From Miscanthus floridulus (taxonomy: Eukaryota; Streptophyta; Magnoliopsida; Poales; Poaceae), in contig NC_089595.1 of assembly GCF_019320115.1 (NCBI RefSeq), positions 113,481,162-113,545,161 of the forward strand: a stretch of 64,000 bases of DNA, in the 5' to 3' direction. Positions 34,184 to 46,033 of this stretch are shown here, in pieces; the stretch's first letter is position 1, and each line of letters starts with the position of its first letter. Position numbers and translations under genes: made by a program. The notes below the pieces were generated by a model that saw only the letters and a program-made list of their open reading frames with translations, did no database searches and was not told where the DNA came from.

Positions 34184-34750
34184 ACGGAGTGCTAGACCAT
34201 GTACTTTGACGGATCCCTGATGAAGACCGGGGCAGGCGTGGGTCTACTCTTCATCTCGCCCCTCGGAGTACACATGCGCCACATAGTGTGACTCCACTTC
34301 GCCGCCTCCAACAACGTGGCCGAGTACGAGGCCCTCATCAATGGCTTACAAGTCGCCATCAAACTTGGGGCACGGCGCCTCGACGTTCGAGGCGACTCGC
34401 GGCTCATCATAGATCAAGTAATGAAGGAGTCAAATTGCCTCGACCCCAAAATGGAGGCTTACTACAAGTTGGTACGACGCTCGGAAGACAAGTTCGACGG
34501 TCTCGAATTGAATCACATTGCATGGAAGTACAACGAGGCCGCCGATGAGCTAGCAAATATAGCCTCGGCACGGGCCCCGGTCCCCCCAAACATTTTCACC
34601 AGAGACCTCTACAAACCTTCCATTGGCTACACCTCGACAACAGAGGAGGGCCCACCCACAGAACCCATGGCAAAGCTCGACGCCCCCTCTGCTGCCGAGA
34701 CCCCCTCGACCGAGCCTGAAGTCATGGAAGTCAGCGCCGAGCCTCCATAG
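34184..34750 (+). pseudogene. Second RNase H domain of element E
   Basis: In the same frame as RT, after stops at 34181 and 34193, is MYFDGSLMKTGAGVGLLFIS, then VAEYEALINGLQVAIKLG, VRGDSRLIIDQV and YNEAADELANIA. These supply the D, E, D, D catalytic set of an archaeal-like RNase H. An additional RNase H after the ordinary one is known for the TAT clade. A TGA at about 34290 probably comes from a CGA arginine codon. Confidence 0.85.
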
Positions 34751-35457
34751 ACCAACCAGGACATGGATTGGCGAATCCCATTCCTTGATTGGATCGATCG
34801 GGGGGAACTTCCTAGCGACAGGACCAAAGCCCGATGGCTCGCACGTCGAGCCAAGGCTTACATCCTCTACTATGACGAATTGTATAGGCGAAGTCCCTCA
34901 GGTGTCCTCCAACGATGTATCAGTGCCGAGGCGGCCGAGCCCTGCTTTGGGACTTACACGCAGGCGCCTATGGGCACCATGCGGCGCCTCGGATGCTCGT
35001 AGGGAATGCTTTCCGCCAAGGGTTCTACTGGCCGACGGTGGTCGCCGACGCTACCAAGCTAGTATGCTCCTACGAAGGATGCCAGTACTATACTCGGCAG
35101 ACACATCTCCCGGCCCTGGACCTACAAACCATTCCCATCACATGGCCGTTCGCCGTATGGGGGCTCAACATGGTCAGGCCTCTACAAAAGGCCCCCGAGG
35201 GCTACACCCACCTACTGGTATCAATCGACAAGTTCTCCAAATGGATCAAGGCTCGTCCGATCAATTGAATCAAATCCGAGCAGGCGGTGCTGTTCTTCAC
35301 TGACATTATCCACAGGTTTGGGGTCCCCAACACCATCATCACCGACAACAGGACGCAGTTCACCGACAAAAAGTTCCTGACGTTTTGCGATGACCACCAC
35401 ATCCATGTGGCCTAGTCGGCCATAGGACACCCAAGGACCAACGGCCAAGTAGAGCGT
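34751..35457 (+). pseudogene. Integrase N-terminus and core of element E
   Basis: A linker with DWRIPFLDWIDRGELPSD, then the zinc-binding HHCC region (GHHAAPRMLVGNAF, CSYEGCQYY) and the catalytic core with SIDKFSKWIK, ITDNRTQF and RTNGQVER. A frameshift near 34945 and stops near 35268 and 35415 disrupt it. The second stop replaces a TGG tryptophan codon still present in element G. The ORF is cut at 35457 by element G and continues at 47508. Confidence 0.92.
35453..35457. other. Target site duplication AGCGT (left, element G)
   Basis: Identical to 47508-47512, inside the integrase coding sequence of element E. Confidence 0.95.
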
Positions 35458-36931
35458 TGTCGAATACCGTGAGGAGGGGTACCCTAAGCAAGATCCAAAA
35501 AACTGCTTAGACCCTAAAACGAGATCCAATAAGGCAGACGAGGTCCTAGCCAAAAATCCCCGATTCGCCCGAGGCCCCTTCGCCGAGGCCCCTTCGCCCG
35601 AGGCCTCCTCGCCGAGGCCTCAGAAGAAGTACCGATTCTCCGATTCGCCCGAGGCCTCCTCGCCGAGGTCTGCGGTTCTCCGATTCGCCCGAGGCCTCCT
35701 CGCCGAGGTCTGCGGTTCTCCGATTCACGCGAGGCCTCCTCGCCGAGGTCCACCAGCCCCGCGACCACCGCTTTGACTAGACTATTCCAGCTGGACATCA
35801 CATCTAATCAAGGCGCTCAACCACCCCGACAACCACACGATGGCACAGTACAGCGAAGTGGCAGACCAGCACGTCAGCGCCCTGCCACCCATGACGGGAT
35901 CGTGCAGGGGTTACCGGCTACTGTGCTGCCTAAACTCCTGCACCAAGGACAAACACGACGTGGGGAGTCAGAGCTGGGTTCCTGTGACCTCGGGACCAGC
36001 GAACTGACCGAGTTCTGCCTCGCCCGAGACTCCCGGTAGGGCCTCGGGCGAGCTGGCCATGCTCCGCCTCGTCTGAGGCTGGGCTCGTCCCGCAACCTCG
36101 TCGCCTCTGCCTCAAAAGTCGCTCTAGCAGGCTGTCGCATCCAATTAATGCGCCCGGCTGCACCCACTACGTAAGCCACAATCGGCAGTACGCCGCGACA
36201 GGAGCGACGGGACAACGGTCAAATCGCCTTTTTACCATCCCTTACTGACAATACAGGGTACCATATCCTGTAGACGCACGTTCCGCACTGTTCCGCCTAA
36301 ATCAACAAACGACGATGACCGCCAAGACCCCGCATTGCCGCCTGCAAAGGCCTCGGCACAGCTGGCCTCGGCACAGCGGGTCTCGGCCTCAGCGCGGCGG
36401 GTCTCGGCACAACCGACTACAGCAGCCCCCAGGTCTCGGCACTTCACCAAGTCAACAAATGAACAGGAGTGCAGCATGTCGCCGGCCTGGAGACCATACC
36501 GACTAGACACCCACGACGCCGCGCTGCTCCGAGAGCAGAATACGTCAGCAAATAGTAGCCTTCTCATGTACTTCTGGCTTCCTCCTTGTGGGTATAAAAG
36601 GAGGTAGCCGGTACCATTTCTAAGGGGGGGTAAGAAAAAGAAGAAGACGAACACACCGATAGAACCACGCTACTTGGGAACAACGTCTCGAGCAGTCCGC
36701 ACCACCCTCGCCGAGACCTGGGGCTAGCTCCCTCTCTCACCTAGCTTGTAACCCCTACTACGAGCACTCAGGTGCAAGGAACACAAGATCGATCTCTTAG
36801 ACTGGACGTAGGGCCTTGATTGCCTGAACCAGTATAAACTTTGTGTCTCTTTGCATCACCATCCGGGATTAGGGGCACGCAGCACAAATTCACTCGTTGG
36901 TTGAGGGACCCCCGGTTCCAAAACACCGACA
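35458..36931 (+). repeat. 5' LTR of element G
   Basis: Starts TGTCGAATACCGTGAGG and ends AAACACCGACA. TATA box GGTATAAAAGG at 36591. Contains five CCCGAGGCC / CTCGCCGAGG units near 35570-35750. Confidence 0.95.
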
Positions 36932-36951
36932 GTTGGCGCGCCAGGTAGGGG
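36932..36951 (+). other. Primer binding site of element G
   Basis: GTTGGCGCGCCAGGTAGGGG directly after the LTR; matches the site of E except for one base. Confidence 0.85.
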
Positions 36952-36990
36952 CAGTCTGCGTGTCAGCTTCGTCATCCTAGCAAGTTCTGG

Positions 36991-39514
36991 ATGGCAGACG
37001 ACATACGACCATTGCGTCTCGGCACCATAGTTTGGTTCGGGAGCCTAGAGTTCATGTCTCTAGGGCATGAATACGACATGGTGCTCCTCACTCCTCGAAC
37101 CCCACCGTCCGACGACGAAGTCGCGCCCCGGCAGCCCAGGCGCAGGCGGCGCCCGGGCGGCCGCTCTCGCCACGCTCGCCAGGCACGGCGCGAGCAAGGC
37201 CACCCCGACGCTACGCGAGCCCGGGGCGGCACGCCACTCCCCGCCGATATCCTACGACCAGCTGTTGGTACGGGGTCCCTGGCTGGGGACCTGTCTGACC
37301 TGAGCCTGGACAAAGGAAAATCGCCGGTGGCTTACGGCGATGCCCAGTCGTCTAACCCCGCTCCGCCACTCCCTGAAGAGCCGACCCCGGCGGGGCAGAA
37401 TCTGGAGATGGCCCCGTCCCCATACCCCTTTGGGTTGAGAAATGCCGCCGCCTCTTACGCCTACGCTTACGCTGCCACTCACGAGCACCCCTCGGAGCGC
37501 CGCCAGCGCTTCGCTCTCGACCTGAGCACCCGCTCTGGCTCCTCGGACGAGGACGAGGCATGGCCCAGGGTGGATTTCTCCGAACTCCATAACCCTGGGG
37601 CTTTGCACCAATTCTTGGCCGCAAGCGACTACTGCCTCGGCTACTCCGACTCCGACGATGAAGGGACTTACGATCCATCTCGTGAGTGCTTCCACATCGG
37701 GTTCGGGATGCCAAGGGCGGGCGAAGAGGAGGAGAGGACAGGCAACCATTCCCCGCCCCGGTAGGGGCGGGCGACGCCACACCTCCGCGTCTCGAGGCCC
37801 CGGCAGCACGGAACGAGAATCCCGTTCGTGGGGGGCATCGACGCCCAGACCTGGAGCAGCTCCGCGAGCTTCAAGCCAAGGTCGAACAAGATCGACTCCT
37901 TCTGCAACAGCTTCGGGACACTCTCGAGCAGGAGCAGCAAGGGCGCGGTGAGGGCGGAGGGGCCCGAGGGAGGGCTCGCGATGTCCATCACCGCATCAAC
38001 GACAACGAGGGGGGAGAGCCACCCCCAATCTTTAATCGCGCTAGCCAGAATGTCGCAGCTGCTGCAATGCTGGTCCGAGCAATGCCCGAGCCCTCCACCA
38101 CCGAGGGGCGACGAGTCCGCGGAGATCTCCGCGACCTCCTCAAGACCGCAGCAGTGCAGCAGGCCGAAAGTTCCGCCTCCCGCCGGCTCGAGGCCCCCTC
38201 TACCACCGAGACCTCGCCAGCCGAGCCCGAGGCCATGGCGATTGACGCAGAGCCTCCCAAGGCCGACCAAGAAACGGACTGGCGAGTCCCTTTCCTTGAT
38301 CGCCTCGTTCGGGGAGAGCTTCCTACCGACAGAACCGAAGCCCGGCGGCTCGCGCGGCGCGCCAAGACTTACGTCCTCTGCGACGGCGAGTTGTATAGGC
38401 GTAGCCCATCCGGTATTCTCCAACGATGCATCACCACCGAGGCTGGCCAATCCTTACTTTGGGACTTGCACGCGGGGGTCTGCGGGCACCACGCGGCGCC
38501 TCGGGCGCTCGTGGGTAACGCCTTCCGCCAAGGTTTTTATTGGCCGACGGCGGTGGCCGACGCCACGAGGCTAGTACGCTCCTGCGAGGGATGCCAGTAC
38601 TACGCTCGACAGACGCACCTCCCGGCCCAAGCCCTCCAAACCATCCCCATCACATGGCCATTCGCTGTATGGGGCTGGACATGGTTGGGCCTCTACAAAA
38701 GGCACCCGGGGGCTATACCCATCTGCTGGTAGCTATCGACAAATTCTCCAAATGGATCGAGGCTCGTCCGATCGCTCAAATCAAATCCGAGCAAGCGGTG
38801 CTGTTCTTTACGGATATCATCCATAGGTTCGGGGTTCCTAACACCATCATCACTGACAATGGGACACAATTCACCGGTCGCAAGTTCCTAACGTTCTGCG
38901 ACGACCACCACATCCGGGTGGCCTGGTCGGCCGTAGGACACCCAAGGACGAATGGCCAAGTAGAGCGTGCCAACGGCATGATCCTACAAGGCCTTAAGCC
39001 AAGGATATTCAACCAGTTGAAGAAGTTTGGCAAGAAATGGCTTGCCGAACTCCCGTCAGTCATCTGGAGCCTAAGAAATACCCCGAGCCGAGCCACGGGA
39101 TTCACACCGTTCTTCCTGGTCTATGGAGCCGAGGCCATCCTCCCCACTGACTTAGAATACGGTTCCCCGAGGCTACAGGCGTACAGCGAGCAAAGCAACC
39201 GCACTGCCCGCGAAGACGCCCTCGACCAACTGGAGGAAGCCCGAGATGTCGCGCTGCTACACTCGGCTAGGTACCAGCAAGCCCTACGACGCTACCAAGC
39301 CCGGCGCGTCCGAAGCCGAGACCTGAAGGTGGGCGACCTGGTGCTAAGACTGAGGCAGAGCAACAAGGGCCGCCACAAGCTGACCCCACCCAGGGAAGGG
39401 CCGTACATCGTCGCTCAAGTGCTGAAGCCCGGGACCTACAAGTTAGCCAACGAGAAGGGCGAAATCTTCACCAACGTTTGGAACATAGAACAGCTACGTC
39501 GTTTCTACCCTTAA
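36991..39514 (+). pseudogene. Gag-integrase fusion ORF of element G
   Basis: Starts MADDIRPLRLGTIVWFGSLE (37% GC-poor start context absent; the ATG matches that of E). The gag N-terminal region runs to QQAESSASRR. At about 38186 it passes in frame into the linker before integrase (LEAPSTTETSPAEPEAMAID), so the capsid core, protease, RT and RNase H are deleted. The integrase is complete: HHCC zinc region, core with AIDKFSKWIE, ITDNGTQF and RTNGQVERANG, and a C-terminal domain ending NIEQLRRFYP. Two single-base frameshifts occur, near 37760 and 38671 (four G instead of five). Earlier active function as one protein is inference. The integrase core from 38690 to 39513 is otherwise open. Confidence 0.88.
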
Positions 39515-40254
39515 AATTCCAAACGTTGTTTACATTGTTTCTCGAAATGCAATAAAGAAGCGTTCTTAGTTGTTATAATTTTTCGAGAAACCCCCCTTAT
39601 GGACAAGCCGATTGTATAGAACCCAAGGACCGTACGATCGTCTCAAAGGTGAAAAGGCCGGCTGAGCCGTGAGAACGGCCTACGCCTCCGGGCTACGGCA
39701 ACTCCCTCACCACCTTTTCACCCAAAGGACAGCGTAGGCTCCAAGGAAGTCCTGTACAAAGAGCTTGTCTATCAATAGGGGCTCGACGTCACAATAACGA
39801 TATAAGGGAGACTCGGCTCTGCCTCTGCAAAGCCGGGCCTCCCTCGGGGGCTAGAAAGGGGGAACCCCCTAAGTCCCGAACACCATCCGTTAATGGTCTT
39901 TCAAAAAATTTCTACGCCAAACTCTCTCGGGCTCCGACGGGACCTTCACAAGAAACCCAAAGACCAAAAGTTTGTCTGGAGGCCAAAGGGTTGGTTGAGA
40001 CGTGAGAACGGCCTACGCCTCTGGGCTACGGCAGCTCCCTCACCACCCTTCGCCGAAGGACGGCTTAGGTCCCGAGGGTTTTCTTTGCGGGTTCCCAAGA
40101 TCGAGACAGAGGGCACAGGCTCGGAAGTAGAACAGAAAACGATTAAAAGACGCACATACGCAAATACTTTAAAGGCCTCGACGGCCACAAAAAAGTCACG
40201 ATACGGCAACTAACTCAATTCGGTTACATGGCCCCTTTTGGCCCAGGTCAAAGC
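39515..40254 (+). other. 3' untranslated spacer of element G
   Basis: Contains AATAAA (39550) and a repeated module: two versions of CGTGAGAACGGCCTACGCCTC at about 39680 and 40001. No ORF is supported. A related sequence follows the integrase of E at 48060-48600. Confidence 0.6.
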
Positions 40255-43200
40255 TCAAGGATCGGCGGCTGGCGCGGGAGGGACCACCTCTTCTTCAAAC
40301 AGACGGGCCAGCGCTGTGCCAGGTGCCTCGGTCGCCTCCAACAGCTTCATGACCTCCGCATCCGCCTCCTCGTCATCTTCTGGCAACACGTAGCCATCGC
40401 TGACAGCCTCGAGGTTGATGGCGTAGTGCGAGGAGACGATGGCCAGCGCGCGCTTGACACCCGTGTGCAACGCCCCTCGGAGTCTCTCACGGACGTGGCC
40501 GCTCAACGCAATCAGGCGGCTCCCAAGGGAGCTAGCTGATTGGACCTCCTCGACGTCCAGGGCCTCGCAGGCGGTCCGGACAGCGCTGCGCAGCGCCTCG
40601 TGCTCCCGGACCTCGACATCCAGCGCTGCTTGCGCTGCGACGGAGGCCTCAGCCACCTAGGAGGCCCCTTTCTCTAGATCTACGTCGCGACGAGGGGTCA
40701 GGAGCCAAACGCGAACCAGAACAAATGGACAAGGAACACGGTTCGAGTGGAACTTACCCTCGGCCTTGTTCTTCCAGGCTAAGACCTCGACCCGAGAGGC
40801 CTCGGCCGCCTTGGTAGCCTCTGCCAGGGCGACTTTTGTCGCCTGATGCTCGCTCTGCTCCGCACCCAGCTGTCCGGCTGTGGCCTTCGCAGAGGCCGTC
40901 GCTTCTTGGGCCCGAAGCCTGAAGGAGTCTCGCTCCTCCTCCAGTTCCTTGATCTTGGCCACCAGAGGGGCAGACTGCTCCTTAGCCATGGCCAACTCGG
41001 CCTGAATGTCAGCACAACGAAGGCGGAGGTCCTCCACTTCCGCACTCCGCGCCGACAATAGCCCCTGGGCATCGGCGAGCAGGCCCTTTTGGCGCCGGAG
41101 CTGGTCCCAGATATCCCTCTCATTTCGCAGGAACACCGATTTCCCAAGGGATCGGGTCTCGAGCTCCTAAGGAGGCAAAACAAAAAACGAACGTCAAACA
41201 CTGCGAGGGGGCTCGGAGAGAAAACAACGTGGCACGAGAGGGGAAAGTACTTACCCGCGTGACACCAGGCAAGTCCTGACCCATAATAGTCATCGCTGTC
41301 TGCAGCGACCGCACTGCCAGTTGGCGGTACTGCTCGAGGGTGTCCCAATGCCCCCCCTCTGCGGTATCTTCAAGGGCGAACACGGGCTCCCCCTCGGGGT
41401 CAGCCCGGTTCCGCCAGAAAACACGCGGGAAGTTCCACCCACGAGGCTCGGGCCGTAGCCGGACAAGAGCCGAACTCCCCTCGGTGGGATCTGGGACTGG
41501 CCGCTCCGCGGTACTGGCCGCCTCGACGTCTGCCGCCTCCTTCCCTCGGGAGGAATCATCAGACGAGATTGTCTGAACCAGGGGTGGCGCCAAAGTTTGC
41601 CTCGTCTCCACCTCCATCGCCTCGGTCTCGACGGACCCGGGGGCTCTGGCCTCCGCCATCTCTACCTCGATGGCCCCGGCGTCCACCGCCCTGACGTCGG
41701 AGGTCTTGGGGGCTCCGGCCTCACCCTCAGTGGCCTCGGCAATAACAGACGCCCCAGCCTCCTTCGCCCCAAGACCCACAACATCGCGAGGCATGGGCTC
41801 CTCCTCTTCCACTCGCTCCGCGGCCGCCTCGGCCCCCTTTTCCTGGGCAGCCGCCTCCTCCGAAACGGCCTCGCTCGACGCCGCGCCACGTCGCACGCCA
41901 GCCTGCGCCTCCGCTGCCTGATGGGCGAAGGAGCTAACGTTCACCTTGAGCGCCTTACGGGGCGCCAAGGGAGGATCTTCCACCAGAAGCGTCTGGCTGG
42001 AAGAAAAGACACTCCCAAGGTCAGCATGCAACCAAGGGGCAAACAAGAAGTACTACGGACTCCACTAGAGAAGACGCTTACCGCGAACGGGGATGTAGCC
42101 GCTTCGACACCACCTGCCTCCTCTGCAACGGCGGCGGTGGTGGCAGCAGCGCGGCCTCGGTGCCCACCAGTGCCAGCTGGCCTCCGTCGGACCCCGGCAC
42201 TTCCTCGACCCTTCGCGGAGATAATGGGGTCGCCCCCACCATCACCCGCTCCACCTCCACCGTCGAACCCATCGGGCTGACGGCACGCTCCTCCGACACC
42301 CGCGCCTCGGGTGTGCCGGCCTCGGCCCCGGGACGGGCCGCCACTGGCCCCGGGACACCTCCTCCTCCTCCTAGGGGCGTCAGGTTCCTTGCCGGCGCCC
42401 CGGGAACCAGCTCCCTGATGTCGGGGAGGTGTTCCAGGCAGGCCGTCCCCACCTCGCGCCCGCCGCCGTCGCTCGAAGAATCCGACACCGATGACGAGGG
42501 GGACGGCTCCAAAGGGAGACCGTCGAGCCTCTGGCGCCGGCGACGGGCGTCCAGCTTTTCGCGCGCGAGGATCTTCTTCGTGCGCTTCGCCACCTCGGCA
42601 TCTTTCTTCTTCTCCTCCTCCTCGGCACGCGCCCTGTTCACGGATCGCCGCCAGGCGTCCTCGGGAACGGGCGGTGGGGAGCCTCGCACGTCTCTTATCC
42701 CCTGCGAGAACGACGAAGTAAGACAACAGACCAGAAAGGCGAAAAATAAGAAGGCCGCGAAAGCCTCAACAACATCCAACTTACCAGCGAGACATACCCC
42801 CGCGACGGGCGCATCGGGAACGGCATCAAGTCATCAAGCCTCGGCTTCCCGTCTACCGCCTCTCTCACCCGACGTAGGGTCTCATCGTCGGTAAGGGCGA
42901 AGGCGGACATCTTGATACCGGCGATCGGGTCGCTCGGCGTCATCTCGAACAGCCGCCGCCACTGGGCCATCAGCGGCAACACCCTCCGGCGGTGAAAAGC
43001 CGCCACGACCACGGCCCCAAGGCCCTCAAGAGCGGTTCCAGCCTAGGCTGATCGACCTTGATGACGCCATACCCCCACTTCTCTGGTTGACTCTCCACAA
43101 CCCGCCCGGTATAAGGGGGAAGCCCTCCGCCATCGTTGCGGAGGTAGAACCAGCCGTCATACCAACGACGGTTGGACGATGACAGCTGGGCCGGGATGTA

Positions 43201-43674
43201 GAGGGACTGCCGATCTTGGCGCACGTGAAGGGTGCAGCCGCCGGCCCTCTGCGCCTTCCGAGCCCCCCTCGTTCCCCCCGGCTTGGTGGTGAACGTCGCT
43301 CGGAACAAGTGGAGCCACAACTCCCAGTGGGGAGCGATCCCCAGGTACCCCTCACAGACGGCGACAAAGATGGCCGCCTGCGCGATGGAGTTGGGGCTGA
43401 AATTGTGCAGCTCCACGCCATAGTAATACGGGAGCGCCCACATGAAATTGTCCACCGGCGACCCGAAGCCTCGCTCGTGGAAGACGACGAAGCTCACCAC
43501 ATAGCCGTCGTGCGGCCTCGGCTCCGACTCGTTCCCCGGAACGATCCACTCCGGCTTGTCGGGGTCGGTGATCGGGCGAAGAAGACCGGCCTCCACGAGC
43601 GACTGCAGCTTCTCCTCGGTGACGTCGGACCGCTCCCAGGGAGCCACCGGGAGGATGACGGGACCACCAGCCAT
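40255..43674 (-). CDS. Antisense spliced gene of element G (gypsy-type transposon domain)
   Basis: Proposed exons on the minus strand are 43674-42785, 42701-42082, 41997-41255, 41166-40758 and about 40656-40255, all with GTAAG donors and AG acceptors. Exon 1 encodes the domain annotated in grasses as putative gypsy type transposon: YYYGVELHNFSPNSIAQAAI, GYLGIAPHWELWLHLFRA, SSNRRWYDGWFYLRND. Exons 2-3 are low-complexity Glu/Ala/Ser-rich. Exon 4 is a long coiled coil (QLRRQKGLLADAQGLLSA). Exon 5 ends in an acidic tail. A frameshift or short deletion near 43018 in exon 1 breaks the copy here. The role is unknown; such antisense ORFs have been described in TAT elements. The exon 5 acceptor is uncertain. 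Confidence 0.7.
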
Positions 43675-43838
43675 TGCGCGGTGGAGGACGCTGCTACGAC
43701 GGTAATCTCTCTCCCTCTCTCTTTCGGTCTCTCGCCCTCGCCCTTCTCTTCCCCGGCGCTCTATGCTCTCAGCAACGGCACAGAGGCAGCAAAAGCGAAC
43801 GCGGAAAAGGTAAGGAGGAAGAGGGCGAGGCTGTTTGC

Positions 43839-43848
43839 GTATTTATGC
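43839..43848 (-). promoter_or_regulatory. TATA-like box of the antisense gene in G
   Basis: On the minus strand GCATAAATAC lies 165 bp before the antisense ATG (43674). The same GCATAAATAC occurs at the equivalent place in element E (52673-52682). Conservation of the box suggests a dedicated antisense promoter. Confidence 0.6.
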
Positions 43849-44099
43849 AGGGACGAGACGAAACCACCGGGCGACGAAATCGGGGAAGTTTCCCACAGAA
43901 AATCCGCTGCGGTTACCCAGATCCGATCTTACCGCCCACGCGCCCACTCCCTCATTAATTGCAGGTGCAGTTATGTCCCGTCGGCTGAAGCCACGTCGCG
44001 TCCAACCGCAGCAACAACAGACGCTGTTTCACCTCCCCGAAAAAGCCGCCTCAAAAGGCGCGCCTAACGTTATTAGCCGTTGGGAGAGGGATAGCCCCC

Positions 44100-46033
44100 A
44101 CCCGATTCCTTTCAGGCAAAGGAACTGGGCACCGAGCCCGTTACGGTCCAGGGGTTCGAAGGCTGGGCCCCCAGGGGTTTCGACAGCCACCCCAGGGCAG
44201 CAGAGTTAGGGGCGACTACGGGCGAGCCTATACGAGGCCAAGGCCCAAGCAAGCGAAACGCTTGGGACGCCCTGTGTCGTGTCCGAGACTGGTAGGGAGG
44301 TCTCCGAATGGGATCCCACCGTAGGGAGGCACCGAGCCACCGAGGCCCAGCGAACGGCCTCGGCACCCACTAGAGAAACCCTCCGGTACTCTTGGAGCGC
44401 GTCTCCGGACCGCTAGCCGACCCCCAACGAACGGGGTACGGGCCTCCACTCGGACTTACCCGATAACAGCTCACCAGAAATGCCGCTGCTCGCGCCCACC
44501 GAGGGTAGCATGGCATCTTCCACCCCTCCTTCCGAGCGAAAAGGAAGCGCGAGGGTCGAATAAAAAGTCAGGAGAATCCCTGACGGCCCTCCTGCTCCGC
44601 GCAGAGGCTAAGGGACTCTTTCTGCAGAACATTGCTGAGGCCCAGCGACTTGGGCTCGCACACGAGGGGGCTCGGCAAAACAAACCCTCCTTTCGAGCGA
44701 AAAGGAAGCGCGAGGGTCATTCAAAAAGCCGGAAGAACTCCTGACGGCCCTCTTGCTCCATGCAGAGGCTAGGGAGCTCCTTCTGCAAAAGACGCCGAGA
44801 CCCCGCGACCTAGGCTCGCACCCGAGGGGGGCTCGGTGGACAGACCCTCACGTGCGAGGGGCGAACCAAAAGCCAGGGGACCTCTGACCGCTCTCTCGCT
44901 CCGTGCGGGAGACTCGGGGGCTCCTCCTGCAACTTTGCCGAGACCCAGCGGCTCAGGCTCGCACACGAGTGGGCTCGGCAAACAGCCCCCCGTCCGAGTG
45001 AAAAGGACGTGCGGGAGACGGACAAAAAAGTCGGGAGGACCCCTGACCGCCCTCCCGCTCCGTGCGGAGGCCCGGGGGCTCCTCCTGCACCCAAGATAAA
45101 GACAAAGCGACCCAAGCTCGTTACAGTCCAGGGGTTCGAAGGCTGGGCCCCCAGGGGTTTCGACAGCCGCCCCAGGGCAACAGAGTCAGGGACGACTACG
45201 GGCGAGCCTATACGAGGCCAAGGCCCAAGCAAGCGAAACGCTTGGGACGCCCTATGTCGTGTCCGAGACCGGTAGGGAGGTCTCCGAATGGGATCCCACC
45301 ATAGGGAGGCACCGAGCCACCGAGGCCCAGCGAACGGCCTCGGCACCCACTAGAGAAACCCTCCGGTACTCTTGGAGCGCGTCTCCGGACCGCTAGCCGA
45401 CCCCCAGCGAATGGGGTACGGGCCTCCACTCGGACTTACCCGATAACAGCTCACCGGAAATGCTGTTGCTCGCGCCCACCGAGGGTAGCATGGCATCTTC
45501 CACCCCTCCTTCCGAGCAAAAAGGAAGCGCGAGGGTCGAATAAAAAGACAGGAGAATCCCTGACGGCCCTCCTGCTCTGCGCAGAGGCTAAGGGACTCTT
45601 TCTGCAGAACATTGCCGAGGCCCAGCGACTTGGGCTCGCACACGAGGGAGCTCGGCAAAACAAACCCTCCTTCCGAGCGAAAAGGAAGTACGAGGGTCGT
45701 ACAAAAAGCCGGGGGAAGAACCCCTGACGGCCTTCTCGCTCCAGGTGGAGGCTAAGGGGCTCTTTCTGCAACTTCGTCGAGGCCCCGCGATCCGAACTCG
45801 CACCCACGGGCCCAGCGAACACGATGAAAACGCCTCGCTCGAAAGAGAAAAAAGCCCCTAAAGAAGTGAAATCACTCCTCCAGGGCCTCGGGGGCTACAC
45901 CCGGCGGGTGCGCTCGCGCGCACCCGCCGAAACCTCGAAAACAAAACACCATCCCGACAGGAACTATCAAGAGCCAATTCTTGTCAGAACCTCAGGGGGA
46001 GTGCCTCCACTCCCCCCAAGGCTCGGGGGCTAC
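44100..46033. repeat. Tandem repeats before 3' LTR of element G
   Basis: A unit of about 980 bp appears twice (starting near 44145 and 45125 with CCAGGGGTTCGAAGGCTGGG). Inside are shorter units of roughly 160 bp with CCTCCTTCCGAGCGAAAAGG and GCGCGAGGGTC (near 44518, 44689, 45508 and 45666). Post-pol tandem repeats are usual in TAT elements. Many short frames overlap here, none gene-like. Confidence 0.85.

Noticed and set aside
44100..46030. Many short frames in the post-pol tandem repeats
   Set aside because: They repeat with the repeat unit, lack domains and occur in all frames; best explained as non-coding tandem repeats.
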